A stretch of DNA of 64,000 nucleotides from Trichocladium uniseriatum (taxonomy: Eukaryota > Ascomycota > Sordariomycetes > Sordariales > Chaetomiaceae): NCBI GenBank assembly GCA_017139535.1, contig WOUO01000005.1, forward strand, positions 62,001 to 126,000, written 5' to 3'. Numbering within the stretch: the first letter of the stretch is position 1; the number at the start of each line of letters is the position of its first letter. A program made the translations under genes and the position numbers. This document shows, in pieces, positions 1 to 10,950 of this stretch. The notes under the pieces are model-generated. The model did not search any database. It was not told the origin of the DNA and was given only the letters and a program-made list of their open reading frames with translations.

Positions 1-330
1 ACTTAAGAGGACCTTGGTTCGAGCTAGGGGCCCCGGTAGAAATGTCCAAATGGGTTACAATGAGGAATTTTAGGCGAATACGCGGGACGAATTCGACCGA
101 AAGACGCAAAATACGACCATCCCTCTTGGACCTCTGGGGTCCTAGAACGTCGCAGAGTTGGGTCGACCAGACTCTCATTTTAGTTTGGAAGCCGAGGGAC
201 TAACTCTCCTGAGAGTGAGTCCAAGGCCAGACATGGATAAAAGCATCATGTCCGCCCTCAGGAAGATGTATCCCTCAGTACACCATCCCATCTACGCACA
301 ACCTGACCCAGGGATATCTCTCTCCTGACC
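1..330. other. Non-coding flank upstream of the phytase-like gene
   Basis: I see no supported gene here. The last 30 bases before the ATG at 331 are CT-rich, as is common in fungal leaders. No convincing TATA box or RNA gene is visible; a GGTTCGAG string near base 20 is not part of a tRNA fold that I can draw. Confidence 0.4.
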
Positions 331-2755
331 ATGGGCTCCCCACCGCGGCTCCTCGCCGCCGCTACATCCCTCCTCCTCACTTGGGCGGTGCCCGCGACCA
401 CCATCGACCTCCCCGTCTCGGCCCTGACCTCGGGCATCGAATCGGACTGGACATCCGTCTACTACGCCAAAACCCCCCTCCTCCTCGGCAACGACGGCAC
501 CGCCGCATCCGGCGGCTGGCTCGCCTGGAACCTCGACTCGGCCACGCCCCTGAGCGAAGCGCACGTCGAGACGCCCGGCCGGAGGACCAAGGTTGTCACG
601 ACCGTCCACGGCCGCGACGACGACGGCAAGCCGGCTGGGCTGGTTGTGAGTATCGGCCAGACGGACTCGGTCCTCCGCGCGTGGGAGGTGCCGGGGTTTG
701 AGGAGGTCAAGTCGGCGAGACGGACGGTGCTGGGGGATTGGTCTGCGCTGTGTTCGTGGAAGAGCCCGAGTGGGTTGGATTATTTGTATTTGTTTGGGAA
801 GAAGGAGGCCAAGGTGTTTCTTGTGCGCCAGGATGATGATTCGGATTCCGATTCGGATGATGAGGGTGATGACTATGATGATGCTGAGATTGTTGAGGTA
901 TGTTTTTTTTTCAGGAGCTGCAAGAAGGAATTCAACTGACGTGGCATAGATCCAAACCTTTTCGCTCCCGTTCGAGGCGTCGGGTTGTGCCACGGCGCCT
1001 TCTCTGAGCAAGATGTTTGTATCCACCGACGACGACAAGGATGTCTATGCCTTCGACTTGGTCGAGTCCACGGCTCATCCTACCGTCAGCAAGGTTGGCG
1101 AGGCCGAAGACGACGTGACAGGCGTGGCCGTCTACGTCTCCAGCACGGCAGGCGTCGACTATCTCTTTGTGTCCATGGAAAACACCGTGGCCGTCTACGA
1201 TCCCTCCTTCAAGCTGCTGGGTACCCTGGAGCTGTCCGGGCACGAAGACATTGAGATTCAGGGCCTCAGCATCTACCAAGGCTCGACGTCCAAGTACCCC
1301 AGTGGCGTGCTCACATACGCCATCGAGGCTGAGGACGTCACGGGCTTCGGCGTCAGCTCTCTTGACGGGGCCATCAAGTCCCTGGGTCTCAAAGCCAACA
1401 CCAAGTACGACCCCAGCGTTCCCACCGGGACCACCAAGCCGTCGCCCATCTGCAGCGCCTGCAACGGCAACGGCTTCTGCACCAAGAACGGCAAGGGCGT
1501 CGAGTGCTCGTGCTTTGCGGGACTGCAGGGCAAGACGTGCAAAGTGACGACGTGCGAGGAGAACTGCTCTGGCAACGGCAAGTGCGTTGGCCCCAACCTG
1601 TGCGAGTGCAACAAGGGCTTCGGCGGTCTGCACTGCTCGTCTGTTATTGTCCCAGCGGAAATCGAGACCGACGCCAATGGTGCCGACGGCGATGACCCGG
1701 CCATCTGGATCTCGCCGACCGACCGCAGCCAGTCGCGCATCATCACAACCACCAAGTCCGAGGAGGGCGCCGGCTTTGGCGTCTTTGACCTGTCTGGCAA
1801 GCTCCTCCAGACCATCCCCGCTGCTGAGCCCAACAACGTCGATGTGATTTACAACTTCCCCGCCGGCGACCGCACCATCGACCTCGCCTACGCCGCGTGC
1901 CGCGGAGACGACTCCCTCTGGTAAGCTATCCATCCCTATCCCCGCTCCAACCCCTTACTAACAAACATGAACCTCCGCAGCCTCGTCGAAATCACCCCCC
2001 TCGGCCTGCTTACCCCAACCCCCCTCACCCACATCACCCCCCTCCCCGCGGACTTCACCCCCTACGGCTCCTGCACCTACCGCTCCCCCACCACCAACAA
2101 CCAATACCTCTTCGTCAACTCCAAATCCGCCGTCTACCTCCAATACCACCTCTCCTCCCTCCCCAACGGCACCCTCACCACCACCCTCGTCCGCACCTTC
2201 ACCGGCGGCTCCGGCGGCCAGGTCGAGGGGTGCGTCACCGACGAGGAGAACGGCTGGCTCTTCCTGGGTGAAGAGGCGAGTGCCCTGTGGCGGTACGACG
2301 CCGAGCCTGATGGTTCAGAACACGGGTTGGAGGTGGCGAGGGTCGGGGATGGCAAGTTGAGGGCGGATGTGGAGGGCGTGACGTTGGTGTATGGCAAGGG
2401 GAAGGAGGAGGGGTTTGTGATTGTTTCGACGCAAGGGGTGAGCGGGTATAATGTATATCGGCGGGCGGAGCCGCATGGGTTTGTGATGAGCTTTGGGATT
2501 GGAGCGTCAGAGGATGGGAAGGTGGATGCGGTGAGCAATACGGATGGGATTACGGCGGTCGGGACGGGGTTGGGAGGGAGGTTTGAGGGTGGGTTGGTGG
2601 TGGTGCATGATGATGCGAATGAGTTGGCGGGTGGCGGGACGAGTGAGGGGGCGAGCTTTAAGATGGTGGGGTTGGATAGGGTGTTGGGAGCTGAGGTGGT
2701 GAGGGAGTTGGGCTTGATGGATGAGGTGGACGCGGATTGGGATCCGAGGGCTTGA
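331..2755 (+). CDS. Secreted beta-propeller 3-phytase-like protein with central EGF-like modules
   Basis: Three exons: 331-897, 950-1920 and 1981-2755, giving 770 aa. The introns (GTATGT..TAG and GTAAGC..CAG, the second with a TTACTAAC branch site) join in phase. Residues 1 to about 23 form a signal peptide. An N-terminal propeller-like half (about 25-370) carries an Asp/Ser-rich acidic insert (about 168-185). A Cys-rich stretch follows (about 375-435) with two EGF-like units. The second half begins with DGDDPAIWISP, matching the Asp-rich metal-site motif of beta-propeller phytases, followed by NNVDV. The family releases phosphate from phytate in a calcium-dependent way; acting outside the cell is an inference from the signal peptide. 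Bacterial family members are about half this length, so the protein looks like two propeller modules joined by EGF units, an arrangement known in fungal '3-phytase' entries. Family call firm; enzymatic activity untested. Confidence 0.85.
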
Positions 2756-3434
2756 GGCGTGGGTGGTGTTGAGCCTTCTACCTAGAGAGGTAACGACCGC
2801 CTGTTGATTGTTGTATTCGGACGCATGAGATGAACAAGAGATATGTGCATCCTGGTCAATGGTTCATTAGACCTTGGTGCACTTTGGTAGGAGGACAGAA
2901 GCAAGGAGCAAGCCCTTGAAAACATCTCCAAACCCAACTAAACTACATTCCATTGCATCCATTCTTGGCCCTAACCTCCAACGAAGAGCTTTCACGGTCC
3001 ATCTATTTGCTCAAACACTCCTCTTATTGTTCTTCTTAGCCCACTACTCAGTTCTTCCCAGTGCCATCACGTTTGGTCCGCTATGTCGTGGTTCAGGGTT
3101 CGCATACACTCGGCTCATGAATGATTGAGAAAGGAATAAGAAATGAGATACCATTGTTGATACACCAAAGTAGTAGCCAAGCACTCCATAACTCCTTACG
3201 GCCACTCCAAACTCCTAGCCTCTCAACATCAATCTAGCCGGGCCCATCCAAAAACAAAAGAGAAAAGAAAAAGAAAACATGATAAAGAGAGTCTAATGAT
3301 TAATCCATCGGACCCGGTCGCGCCAGCGCAACACGAGTCCCTAATCCTCAATCGATAAGCAGCCTTCCCTCAAGTCAAACACTGAACCCACCAGTAATCC
3401 ACGCTCTCCCATGGCAGCAAAAGGACTAGATCGT
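2756..3434. other. Convergent intergenic region, no gene seen
   Basis: This lies between the 3' ends of the phytase-like gene (+) and the amidoligase-like gene (-). It contains an A-rich stretch at about 3249-3285 and no ORF with family resemblance. Presumably it holds the 3' UTRs of both genes. Confidence 0.4.
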
Positions 3435-5223
3435 CTAGGACCTCGAACCTGGGGTGTGCCTCCCATCCGCGGGCGAAGAGCACGAACTTGTGGATCCCCT
3501 TGATCGCGGAGTATAAGACCGAGGCGGCGTGGCAGATGTCCCGGTCGGTGTCGCTCCCCGAGACGAAACTGGGGTCCGGCTCTCCGCTACCGGCTTGATA
3601 GGCGGTACGGTTGCTTTCACGCCCCGGTTCGGGATTGGGGTCCGGCTCCCCGGAGCTGGCGTGGCAGACGCCACGGCCGGTTTCACGCTCCGAGACGGAG
3701 CTGGGGTGCGACTCTCTGCAGCTGGCTTGACAGGCGCCACGGTCGGTTTCATGGTTTGACTTGGGATCGGGATCCGGCTAGGCCAGGGCTGGGGTTTCGC
3801 TTGCTGCTGAGACGGAGCTTGCTTCTGGGGAGTAGGTTGCTGCTGGGGTCCAGGCTGCTGGGATTGGCCTTGTTGTCGTGGTGTAGCTCGCGTTGGGATC
3901 CGACTGGGTTGAGGCCGAGGTTGTTGTCGAGACTGATCCACGCTCCGGCTCTGCTGTCGAGCCTGGGCTTTGTTGTGCAACTTCTCCTCGTCATGGTTTA
4001 TTTTTATGACGTCCATCCGGCCGTCACCGTATCCGCTGTCTTTGACGCACTCATTTAGCCAAGTGACAAACCCCGGGTCGCGGGAGGTGGTAGGTAGGTA
4101 GCTGCGGACACTGTTGTCCAGTTCGACAATCAACTCCTGGGTAGTCGGGTAGCTCATTCGTGATGAGGCTTCGCCAAAATCGTAGTGTAGAGCGATGACG
4201 TGCAATCCGAGGGCGAGCAGCACGCGGCGGATGGCAGTCGTGGCCGAGGCGACTCCGGCCTGGCGGCGGAACTCGACGGTCCCATACTTGGTTAAAGAGG
4301 CGAAATCGGTCGAGAGGCACTTGAATCTGTTGCCCTCCAGCTTGCGAATGAATTTCTCCATGGCTCCACAGCCCAAGTTAGTGAGACAGTTAAACAGGGG
4401 TTTCCAGCCCTCGGTTCGGACTAAGTCATACTCGACCCCGCCGTAGGCTTCGCGGTTGGGCCATGCATAGCGGTTCTCCCTGCGCTCCTTTGGCAATAGG
4501 CCACACAACGCGTTTTCCCAAAGGTATGCGCCTTTGGCCACCCGGACGAGCTGGCCCATTGTATACCGGCTCCTCGAGTCTGGTCCTGGTGAGATGTGCA
4601 CATGACACGAGCAGTCCTCGTTGGTCCAAAACTCGAAATCCCTGCTCATGGCAGTGAAGACACGGTGCAATTGAGTTTGCCAATCTTCAGAGGCGGCGAT
4701 AGGCGGCGAGACGACCTCGATGCCCCCTGTGCAGCGTTGTAAACAATCAGTCAAAGCACAACAGCGAGGAGGTTGAGAACATACACCATTTCGAAGGCTC
4801 CTCGGGGCCGGGCCACCCGCCCAGCAGCTCTTCATTCAAGGTGCCGTCCGGCTTGCATATCCAGCCATGATTTTGACCCACTTCGTTTTTGATAAGCTCC
4901 GTGATTGCCTCGCCAACGCATTCGCGCTGCCTCTCCTTCGCGGCATCACTGTCCTTTTCGTCGTTTTCGAGCTCAATATCCCACTTCTCCCAATGTTTAG
5001 GGAGCCATTTGCCGCTGGACCGCTCTCCAAGAATCCATTTTTCAGTCTCGGGCTTGAGCTTGACAAAGATCTCGATCTCAATCCCAAAATACGGGTTCCG
5101 GCGAGCTGGTCCCGAGTCGGGCAAATCCCGGCTGGCCGTTTGTCGAGCCTGCGCAGATGGACCCGGATCCCGGCTCGAAGTGGGTGCAGGACTATTGCCC
5201 AATGGAGTGGGTAAGTGGGACAT
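3435..5223 (-). CDS. Putative amidoligase (amidoligase 2 / COOH-NH2 ligase family)
   Basis: Two exons on the minus strand: 5223-4785 and 4726-3435. The intron (GTATGT..CAG, 58 nt) leaves 576 aa. Residues about 45-55 read FGIEIEIFVKL, the acidic opening motif of the family. Just after the splice comes GIEVVSPPI, and then CHVHISPGP, whose Cys-His-x-His pattern is typical of amidoligase 2. TVEFRRQAG fits the later conserved Glu-Phe-Arg motif. The family has a glutamine-synthetase-like fold and is thought to form amide or peptide bonds between carboxylates and amines; the substrate in fungi is unknown to me. After about residue 400 the protein is a disordered Gln/Pro/Ser-rich tail, then imperfect repeats of about 22-25 aa built on ESRTPxPSR and KPxVxxxKP (DNA about 3530-3780). 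The gene is divergent from the kinase-like gene. Family assignment good, function unknown. Confidence 0.75.
3530..3780 (-). repeat. Imperfect tandem repeat inside the amidoligase-like gene
   Basis: About three degenerate copies of a 66-75 bp unit encode SRTPxPxRxVKxxV-type peptides in the C-terminal tail. Visible as recurring 'ccggctc', 'acggttg/acggtcg' and 'ttcacgc' blocks. Copies are diverged but stay in frame. Confidence 0.6.
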
Positions 5224-6188
5224 GGGGAACGTAGGGGGTTAAGAGATGGAGAGAAACAACAGCCAGGAGTGGTGTCAAGATGGGTTGGTGGACAGGTAAA
5301 CGAGCCAACGTGCTTAGGAGTAACAGAGACGTTGTGAGAAGCGGGATTCGAGAGCTGTGCTGAAGCGGAAGGTCGGGTATGGTGTGCTGGGGTATTGTAT
5401 AAGGTATATCTCGGTGGTATTGATGTGTCGATGATCTGCTCACTTCATTCTGGAGCCGTTCTGATGCTCCCTCTATGAGGAAGGAATTGCATCTTTATAT
5501 GCTGGACATGGACATAGTATCCATTAGAGGCCTGCTTTTCCAAAACCTTGGCCCAAGAGTAAAACCCAAAATATCCTCAAGTGCGAGACCATACTGGCAC
5601 TACCAAACATGAAAGCCACCAAGTCGCTCCTCATACGTTCAAAGCAGCCGAGACGCCCGGCCACCGGACTCAGGTTTGGTTTGCGACGGGCCAGTTCACC
5701 CCAAAACCGAGGTAGGAGAGCAGCCGAGACTAAGAATCGGCGCAGCCGACCGGAGACAGCCCAACTCCGTGCCAGAGTAGGGACCATGACACCGTCTGAT
5801 ACCTATGTTTAAACACCCCAAGGCCCGGCCGGTTCTGGGTTGCAAGGCCGTTTGCAAGGCCAGTTTTGACACAATACGCAACTCGAAGTCGGGACGAAAC
5901 CGGTCATCCGGAGTCCACGGCCGTGGGCCACCAGCCCACAGACGGGAGGACCCGAGGTCAAGGGTCGACCACGGACGAAACACCGCCCCCATTGTTAGTA
6001 GTACATGGGTACAAGGGCATTTACTGTTGGCCGCATCACCATTTGCTACGACGTAGACTTGGCGGCGGCCCGCGACCCTGTTGGACCCCTGACTTTGCCG
6101 CGCCTACGCGCCGCATCTGCACGCCGGTGGGGGCCACGTCGGGCTTCAGTGCAACTCCCAATTTACTCAACTCTGCTTCGTAGCAGCC
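5224..6188. promoter_or_regulatory. Divergent upstream region, amidoligase-like / kinase-like
   Basis: About 965 bp separate the two divergent start codons, so both promoters must lie here. No ORF has family resemblance, and I could not assign a specific operator or TATA box. The region near 5640-5960 is GC-rich and lacks repeats that I recognise. Confidence 0.4.
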
Positions 6189-7301
6189 ATGGAAAACAAG
6201 AGCCCAAGGTATCGCATCCTCGCCTTCACAACCTCCAACGAGGGTGACAAGAGCCAATGGTTCAGCCTGGAGATCCAACTTCACGCCAGCCACTTCCGGA
6301 TCTCTGTTTCGCCATCAAACTTTCACGACTCGCCCGCTCGGTCTGATGAGTTCCAAAAATATCTTTCACTTCTCCGCTCCGAGAAGGACGGCCATAATGA
6401 CTCCTTTGAGGAGATCGATGAAGAAGAAGAAGGGCCCGGAGACGCACCCAACCGCACCACCCTGTACGACTGCTTCGACTGGGCCGTCACCCCCTGTCTC
6501 CCCCATTTCGAGCGCCTCTCACCTGCTCCTCCGCCACCCGAGAGCGGACAACTCACCCTCAGCCACTTTCTCGCCTCCACTTCTTTCGAGTGCGACCTCA
6601 ACGCAACCGACGATGTCCTTTCCCCCGGGGAGATAGAGCCTATCGAAACAGACACCGATTACTCCCCCTCCCCCAACACCAGCCCAAACCCCTTCACAAC
6701 CCCCTTCCCCTCCTTTCACCCCACACAAATCGCAGTCCTCTGTGACGACCCAAACAACCCCCTCGACTCCAACCCCTCCCGAGTCTGCATCGGCCAACAA
6801 CAGTTCTATTTCAAAAAGTCTCTCGGCCCAGACGATGGCGTCACCAAGCGGGAAATCAAGACCTACGAAAAGATTGCCAGTGCCAGCTTTGGCGCCGGAG
6901 TCCGTACGTCACGATTATATGGGGTTGTTCGCAATGAGCGGGAGCAGATTATCGGTTTACTGCTGTACCTGGTCGAGGAGGACACCCCTCTCACCTTTGC
7001 TTTGGGACTTGAGACGCCAGGTGACTTGAAGGATCGGTGGGCGCGACAGATACTGGAGACAGTGGCTGCGCTGCACGGTGCTGGGATTATTTGGGGGGAT
7101 GTCAAACCGGGTAATGTTCTTGTTGATGTCCATGGTGATGCGTGGGTGGTGGATTTTGGGGGTGGTCGGACGGAGGGGTGGGTTGATTCTGGTGTGGCGG
7201 GGACGGTGGAGGGGGATTTGCAAGGGCTGGGGCGGATTTTGAGGTTTATTGTGAGAGGTGGGGAGGAGCAAGGGGGTTTCTGTGAGGGCGAGGGCGACTA
7301 G
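6189..7301 (+). CDS. Protein-kinase-like protein with short C-lobe
   Basis: Single exon, 370 aa; ATG at 6189 in a good context (gcagccATGg). Residues 1-195 are a family-unknown N-terminal part with an acidic Glu run (about 74-84) and a Pro/Ser-rich linker (about 110-180). The kinase core follows: beta-3-like YFKK (K209/K210), an alpha-C-type Glu at 222, a hydrophobic hinge near 255-262, the catalytic loop WGDVKPGNV (D304, N309) and VDFGGG (D322). His-Arg-Asp is replaced by Trp-Gly-Asp, as in several fungal kinase-like families. The C-lobe is minimal: no APE motif is evident and the protein ends about 45 residues after DFG. The key catalytic residues remain, so activity is possible but unproven. 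Neighbours are the divergent amidoligase-like gene and the downstream ubiquitin-like-domain gene. Confidence 0.7.
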   Translation: MENKSPRYRILAFTTSNEGDKSQWFSLEIQLHASHFRISVSPSNFHDSPARSDEFQKYLSLLRSEKDGHNDSFEEIDEEEEGPGDAPNRTTLYDCFDWAVTPCLPHFERLSPAPPPPESGQLTLSHFLASTSFECDLNATDDVLSPGEIEPIETDTDYSPSPNTSPNPFTTPFPSFHPTQIAVLCDDPNNPLDSNPSRVCIGQQQFYFKKSLGPDDGVTKREIKTYEKIASASFGAGVRTSRLYGVVRNEREQIIGLLLYLVEEDTPLTFALGLETPGDLKDRWARQILETVAALHGAGIIWGDVKPGNVLVDVHGDAWVVDFGGGRTEGWVDSGVAGTVEGDLQGLGRILRFIVRGGEEQGGFCEGEGD

Positions 7302-7740
7302 GAGGTTGAAGGAGGAAAACAGGGGGTTAAGGGGTCGAGCGAAATTCGACTTGTGAATGCCCGATGCTAAGAGGATGACCTGACAGGTGTCAAGGCTCCG
7401 AGTGTGCCCGTTGGGCAGGCGTGCTGATGTACCAAGGACTGGTATAGTGGGAAACGGGGCTTTTTGGTCAGGGGGGCGAGAAGCGTGGTTAAAGTGAAAG
7501 ACTAGGACCTGGAAAACTGCAGTGAAAGCCCCCAAGTATGCCTAACTCCTTATTGCCCAATCACACACCAATAACGGTGGCTTTGCCTCGCGTGTGTGCC
7601 ACGAATCATCGAGTACAGCGCCGATGTGCATGAGCTCAGCCCCAAGGCCACCTGAACAGCCATTTTGTTGCACCTCCGCTCCATGCCTCCCACCACCACA
7701 TTACCGTCCCCACGCCCTAGGACATGACGCCAAAGAAAAT
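7302..7740. other. Intergenic, tandem genes
   Basis: 3' flank of the kinase-like gene and 5' flank of the next gene. No supported ORF. Upstream in-frame codons before 7741 lack an ATG in a good context. Confidence 0.35.
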
Positions 7741-9352
7741 ATGGAAGTCGCACTCACGTTTGGAAGCCTGGGCGACATCATCGCCATCTGCCAGCTCGCC
7801 GTGCAACTGAGCCGGGCCCTCGGCTTGGGCTGTAGCGCCGCGGCCGGCAGCGCGAGGGAGTATCAGGGGCTGCGGGACGATCTGGCGCTGTTCGTCCAGA
7901 TTCTGCTGCAGGTTCGATCTGCCATCTCAATGTGACCTCTAATGGACTTGAGCTGACTGAACTATGTGCAGGTCGTTGCGACGTATCAAGAGCGGGAAAG
8001 TTCGATATACCTGACCGAGCTCGACAATATTACAAAGACGGTCGTCGAGGAATGCGCGGGTTCAATCGAGGAAGCGCTCCACCATTTCGGACCGAAATAC
8101 CATGACAGTCTACAACCCGGAGGTTCGGGGAATAAACTACGAGATGCGTACAAAAAGGTGGAGTGGACGATGAGGGAGAAGCAGAGGCTGCAGGAGCTGC
8201 GGGACAAGCTGCGCACGAACACTGAGAGGCTGATTTTGTTGAATGGGCTTGCTATTCGGTGAGAAATTCTACCTGTGTTTGGCACCCTCTGTATTAACGG
8301 ATGACGTAGAAAGTCAACTCGGGTCGATAATGCCACCATGCTGGCGAGAATCGAAGAGGTGCGCCGCCTGGTCTCGGACGAGGTGAGCTGGCGAGAGGGC
8401 ATGCTACGGCTATTGGAGCAACAACGTAGCGCCAGCAACAGCCACGTGCGGGAGCTCCAGGCTGTCAACGACCAGCTGGCCGTCCAGTCCCGCACGAACT
8501 GGGACATACTGACAACCGTGAAGCAATCCCTCTCTGCTCTGGTGGAAATCAAGGGCACCCTCGCTCAAATTGCCAACGTCGTCGTTGGCCTTCAGGTCTC
8601 AGCTTCCTCCTTTACATTCCTACGGTTTCTGGACCCGACACAAGAACTTCCTGTCGTAATTGAGGATGCTTTGGGCGGGAGGTTGTCCATTCCCGCGGAA
8701 TGGATCGAGTATCTGGAATGGAACGTAAGTCTACCAATTTCCGCGGTCAAAATGTGCCATGGAACTCGCTTGATAATGACACGATATCCCAGACCTTCGA
8801 TTCTCTACTCGCGGACAGGTTCAGAGGGCGTAAAGGCCACGACTTGGTTTGCAGACGCCAATATGTTTTAGAGGAGGTCTGCACGGGCAAGTCAATAGAC
8901 AGTGGGCGAGGAGTGCCACCCTCTCTATCCCTCCGCAGAGGTATGAGAATCAACATGAGCATGATCTTTATTTCAGAGATGTCGCCAAACACTTGTCCGC
9001 GATGCCACACAAATAGTACATCCCACGGGGGCAAAATGATAGAATGGTAAGTAAAGCCCCTTCAATATATGCCCATATTCAGGTTTGGCTGACATTTGAA
9101 AGCAAAACAGAAGGTTGCGGTATGCAGTTCATGTCTTTGACGCCAGAGGTTCTCATGCTCCAACTTGACCCCACATGGACCGCAGCCGTCAAACGAGCGG
9201 CTCGGTCTAAAATATCCGTAAGCGTCAGTCGGGGAACTGTCATCCAGCCGATCCGAGCGATACCATCCGATTTTCTACGTGTACGGCTTTTGCGAGTACG
9301 ACTGATACAGGAAAAATTGGCAGGGTTGGGGTTTTCATGTACGATTAGATAA
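7741..9352 (+). CDS. Fungal ubiquitin-like-domain protein
   Basis: Five exons: 7741-7911, 7972-8258, 8310-8724, 8793-9046 and 9103-9352, giving 458 aa. The N-terminus (EVALTFGSLGDIIAICQLAV) matches the helical N-terminal domain common in fungal NLR-like and related proteins. A long helical/coiled-coil middle (about 60-235) follows. After it comes the fungal ubiquitin-like domain: LPVVIEDALGGRLSIPAEWI, then LLADRFRGRKGHDLV, then LRRGMRINMSMIF. The end carries CPRC and CKTEGCGM, which would make a paired-Cys knuckle if the last intron (9047-9102) uses an AAG acceptor after a CTGAC branch site. If that intron is not used, translation stops at 9050. The role of this family is not established; resemblance to signalling or NLR-associated proteins is inference. 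The residues after the Cys motif are the least certain. Confidence 0.7.
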
Positions 9353-9877
9353 CCTTAGAGTGTGGGGCACAGCACGTGCCAGCGCATAGATTGCCTAGCG
9401 GGCCATTCAAATAGCTGGTAGGGGCATAGGGCTTCGGCCCCACCTCTTCTAATTTCACCCCTCTTTTCTTACGATACACTCTGCTTGATATTCTACTGAG
9501 CAACCGTATCAACTACGCCACGTACACCGGAAGGTCGACCTCGAGTCGTTTAAACAAACTCTCCGAGAACGCGAGACGACTTCCTGCCCGCCCATATTGT
9601 CGACTTCCTTGGCCCGTTCCCTGGGATTTTACTGATAATGGCCATGAGAAAATGAGGGCTTTGTTAACACCGCAAGATCTTGTTTAAATCGAAGGACACG
9701 TCAATGTGCGGATTCCGTCGAAGGGCCTAAACTAGGTATCCAGTGCTCCCGAGATAGGGCCCGGACCTTCAACAAAAAGGACCTCGACCAAGAGGTAATA
9801 AGGTCTTCATGAGTATGGAAAGGACTGGGGAACATCATATCCAAGCTGCCGAGTAAATTCAAACCCATGCCGTCAAG
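9353..9877. other. Convergent intergenic region, no gene seen
   Basis: Between the ubiquitin-like-domain gene (+) and the dehydrogenase gene (-). No ORF, RNA gene or clear repeat is supported; two gtttaaa strings occur (about 9548 and 9682). Confidence 0.35.
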
Positions 9878-10950
9878 TCAAGCAAACCTCTTCAACGCCG
9901 GATCAACCTTGACCAGGTCCTCCACCGTCTCCCTCCCCAACCTCGCAACAAACTCATCCGCATGCGGCCCATTCAAAAACGGCGCTCCCCTAATTTACCA
10001 CATCGTCAGTCAGCCATCCAAACAACCCATCATTCAAACCCCCCCCGAAACCCAAAACCCAAAACTCACCTCGCAACAACGTTCTGCTCCAAAAACCTCC
10101 CTGCCGTCTCTCCCCCCGCCACAGCCGCAGCGTACACCACCGTCCTCGCCCCTTCCTCCACCGTCCGCCCCGCCGTCTTGCGCACCCACCCCATCACCAC
10201 CCTCAACACCCCCGGCAAATTCTTATCCAACCCCGTCTGCACCAACCCGGGGCACAGGTTGTTCACGACCACCTCGCCCGGCGCCAAGCGCGCCAGCCAC
10301 CGCGTGTAGGCGTTGACGAGCAGCTTGCTGTCCGCGTAGCGGCGGAAGCGGGTGTAGTTGGATGGGTTGTCAAAGTAAGGGAGGATGGGGAGATTTTTGT
10401 TGATGATGGGGTGAGTGGCGGAGAGGGTGGTTTGGGTGGACTGGGTGGCGGAGCCGACGAAGGTGATGCGTGTGGGGGCACCGCCGCGGGCGGCGGCGGT
10501 CTTTTGGAGGAGGGGGAGGAGGAGGAGGGAGATGAGGAGGTGGGTGTAGCAGTTGACTTGCATGGTGCGTTCGTGGCCGGTGGAGGGGCTGGTTTGGAAG
10601 TGGGTGATGGCGATGCCGCCGTTGTTGATGACGATGTCGAGCTCGGGGAGTTCGGCGAGGACTTTTTGGGAGAAGCGCAGGCCGGAGTGGTAGTCGTCGA
10701 GGTCGAGTTCGAAGACTTGGATGGTGGCGTTTGGGTTGGCGGCCTGGACGGCTGGGTCGGCGCGGAGAGAGGAGGCGGCGGCTTCGCCTCGGGTAGGTGA
10801 GCGGCAGGCGAGGATCATGCGGGAGCATCCTAGGACGAGGAGCTGGCGGGCTGTTTCGAGGCCGAGGCCAGCATTGCCGCCGGTGACGATGATGGTTTTG
10901 CCGGCGACGCTGGTGCCCTCGGGCGTGGGAGGAATTGGCGGTTGGCCCAT
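9878..10950 (-). CDS. Short-chain dehydrogenase/reductase (SDR), retinol-dehydrogenase/WWOX-like
   Basis: Two exons on the minus strand: 10950-10070 and 9989-9878, giving 330 aa. The intron is GTGAGT..TTAG, 80 nt. I chose ATG at 10950; the open frame continues upstream but without an ATG. Rossmann cofactor motif TGGNAGLG at residues 23-30, NNGG at 109-112, catalytic Ser about 167, and RYADSK giving Tyr205 and Lys209 of the YxxxK pair. The second exon supplies the usual C-terminal segment (ADEFVARLGRETVEDL). The family oxidises or reduces hydroxyl/keto groups with NAD(P); substrate cannot be predicted. The gene is convergent to the ubiquitin-like-domain gene and divergent from the APH-like gene. 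Confidence 0.9.

Noticed and set aside
932..1933. 333-codon minus-strand ORF opposite the phytase-like gene
   Set aside because: Antisense to a gene with clear motifs and crosses a predicted intron; composition is the GC-rich shadow of the plus frame.
2874..3128. 84-codon plus-strand ORF after the phytase-like gene
   Set aside because: Its composition is unlike flanking genes and no motif or ATG context supports it.
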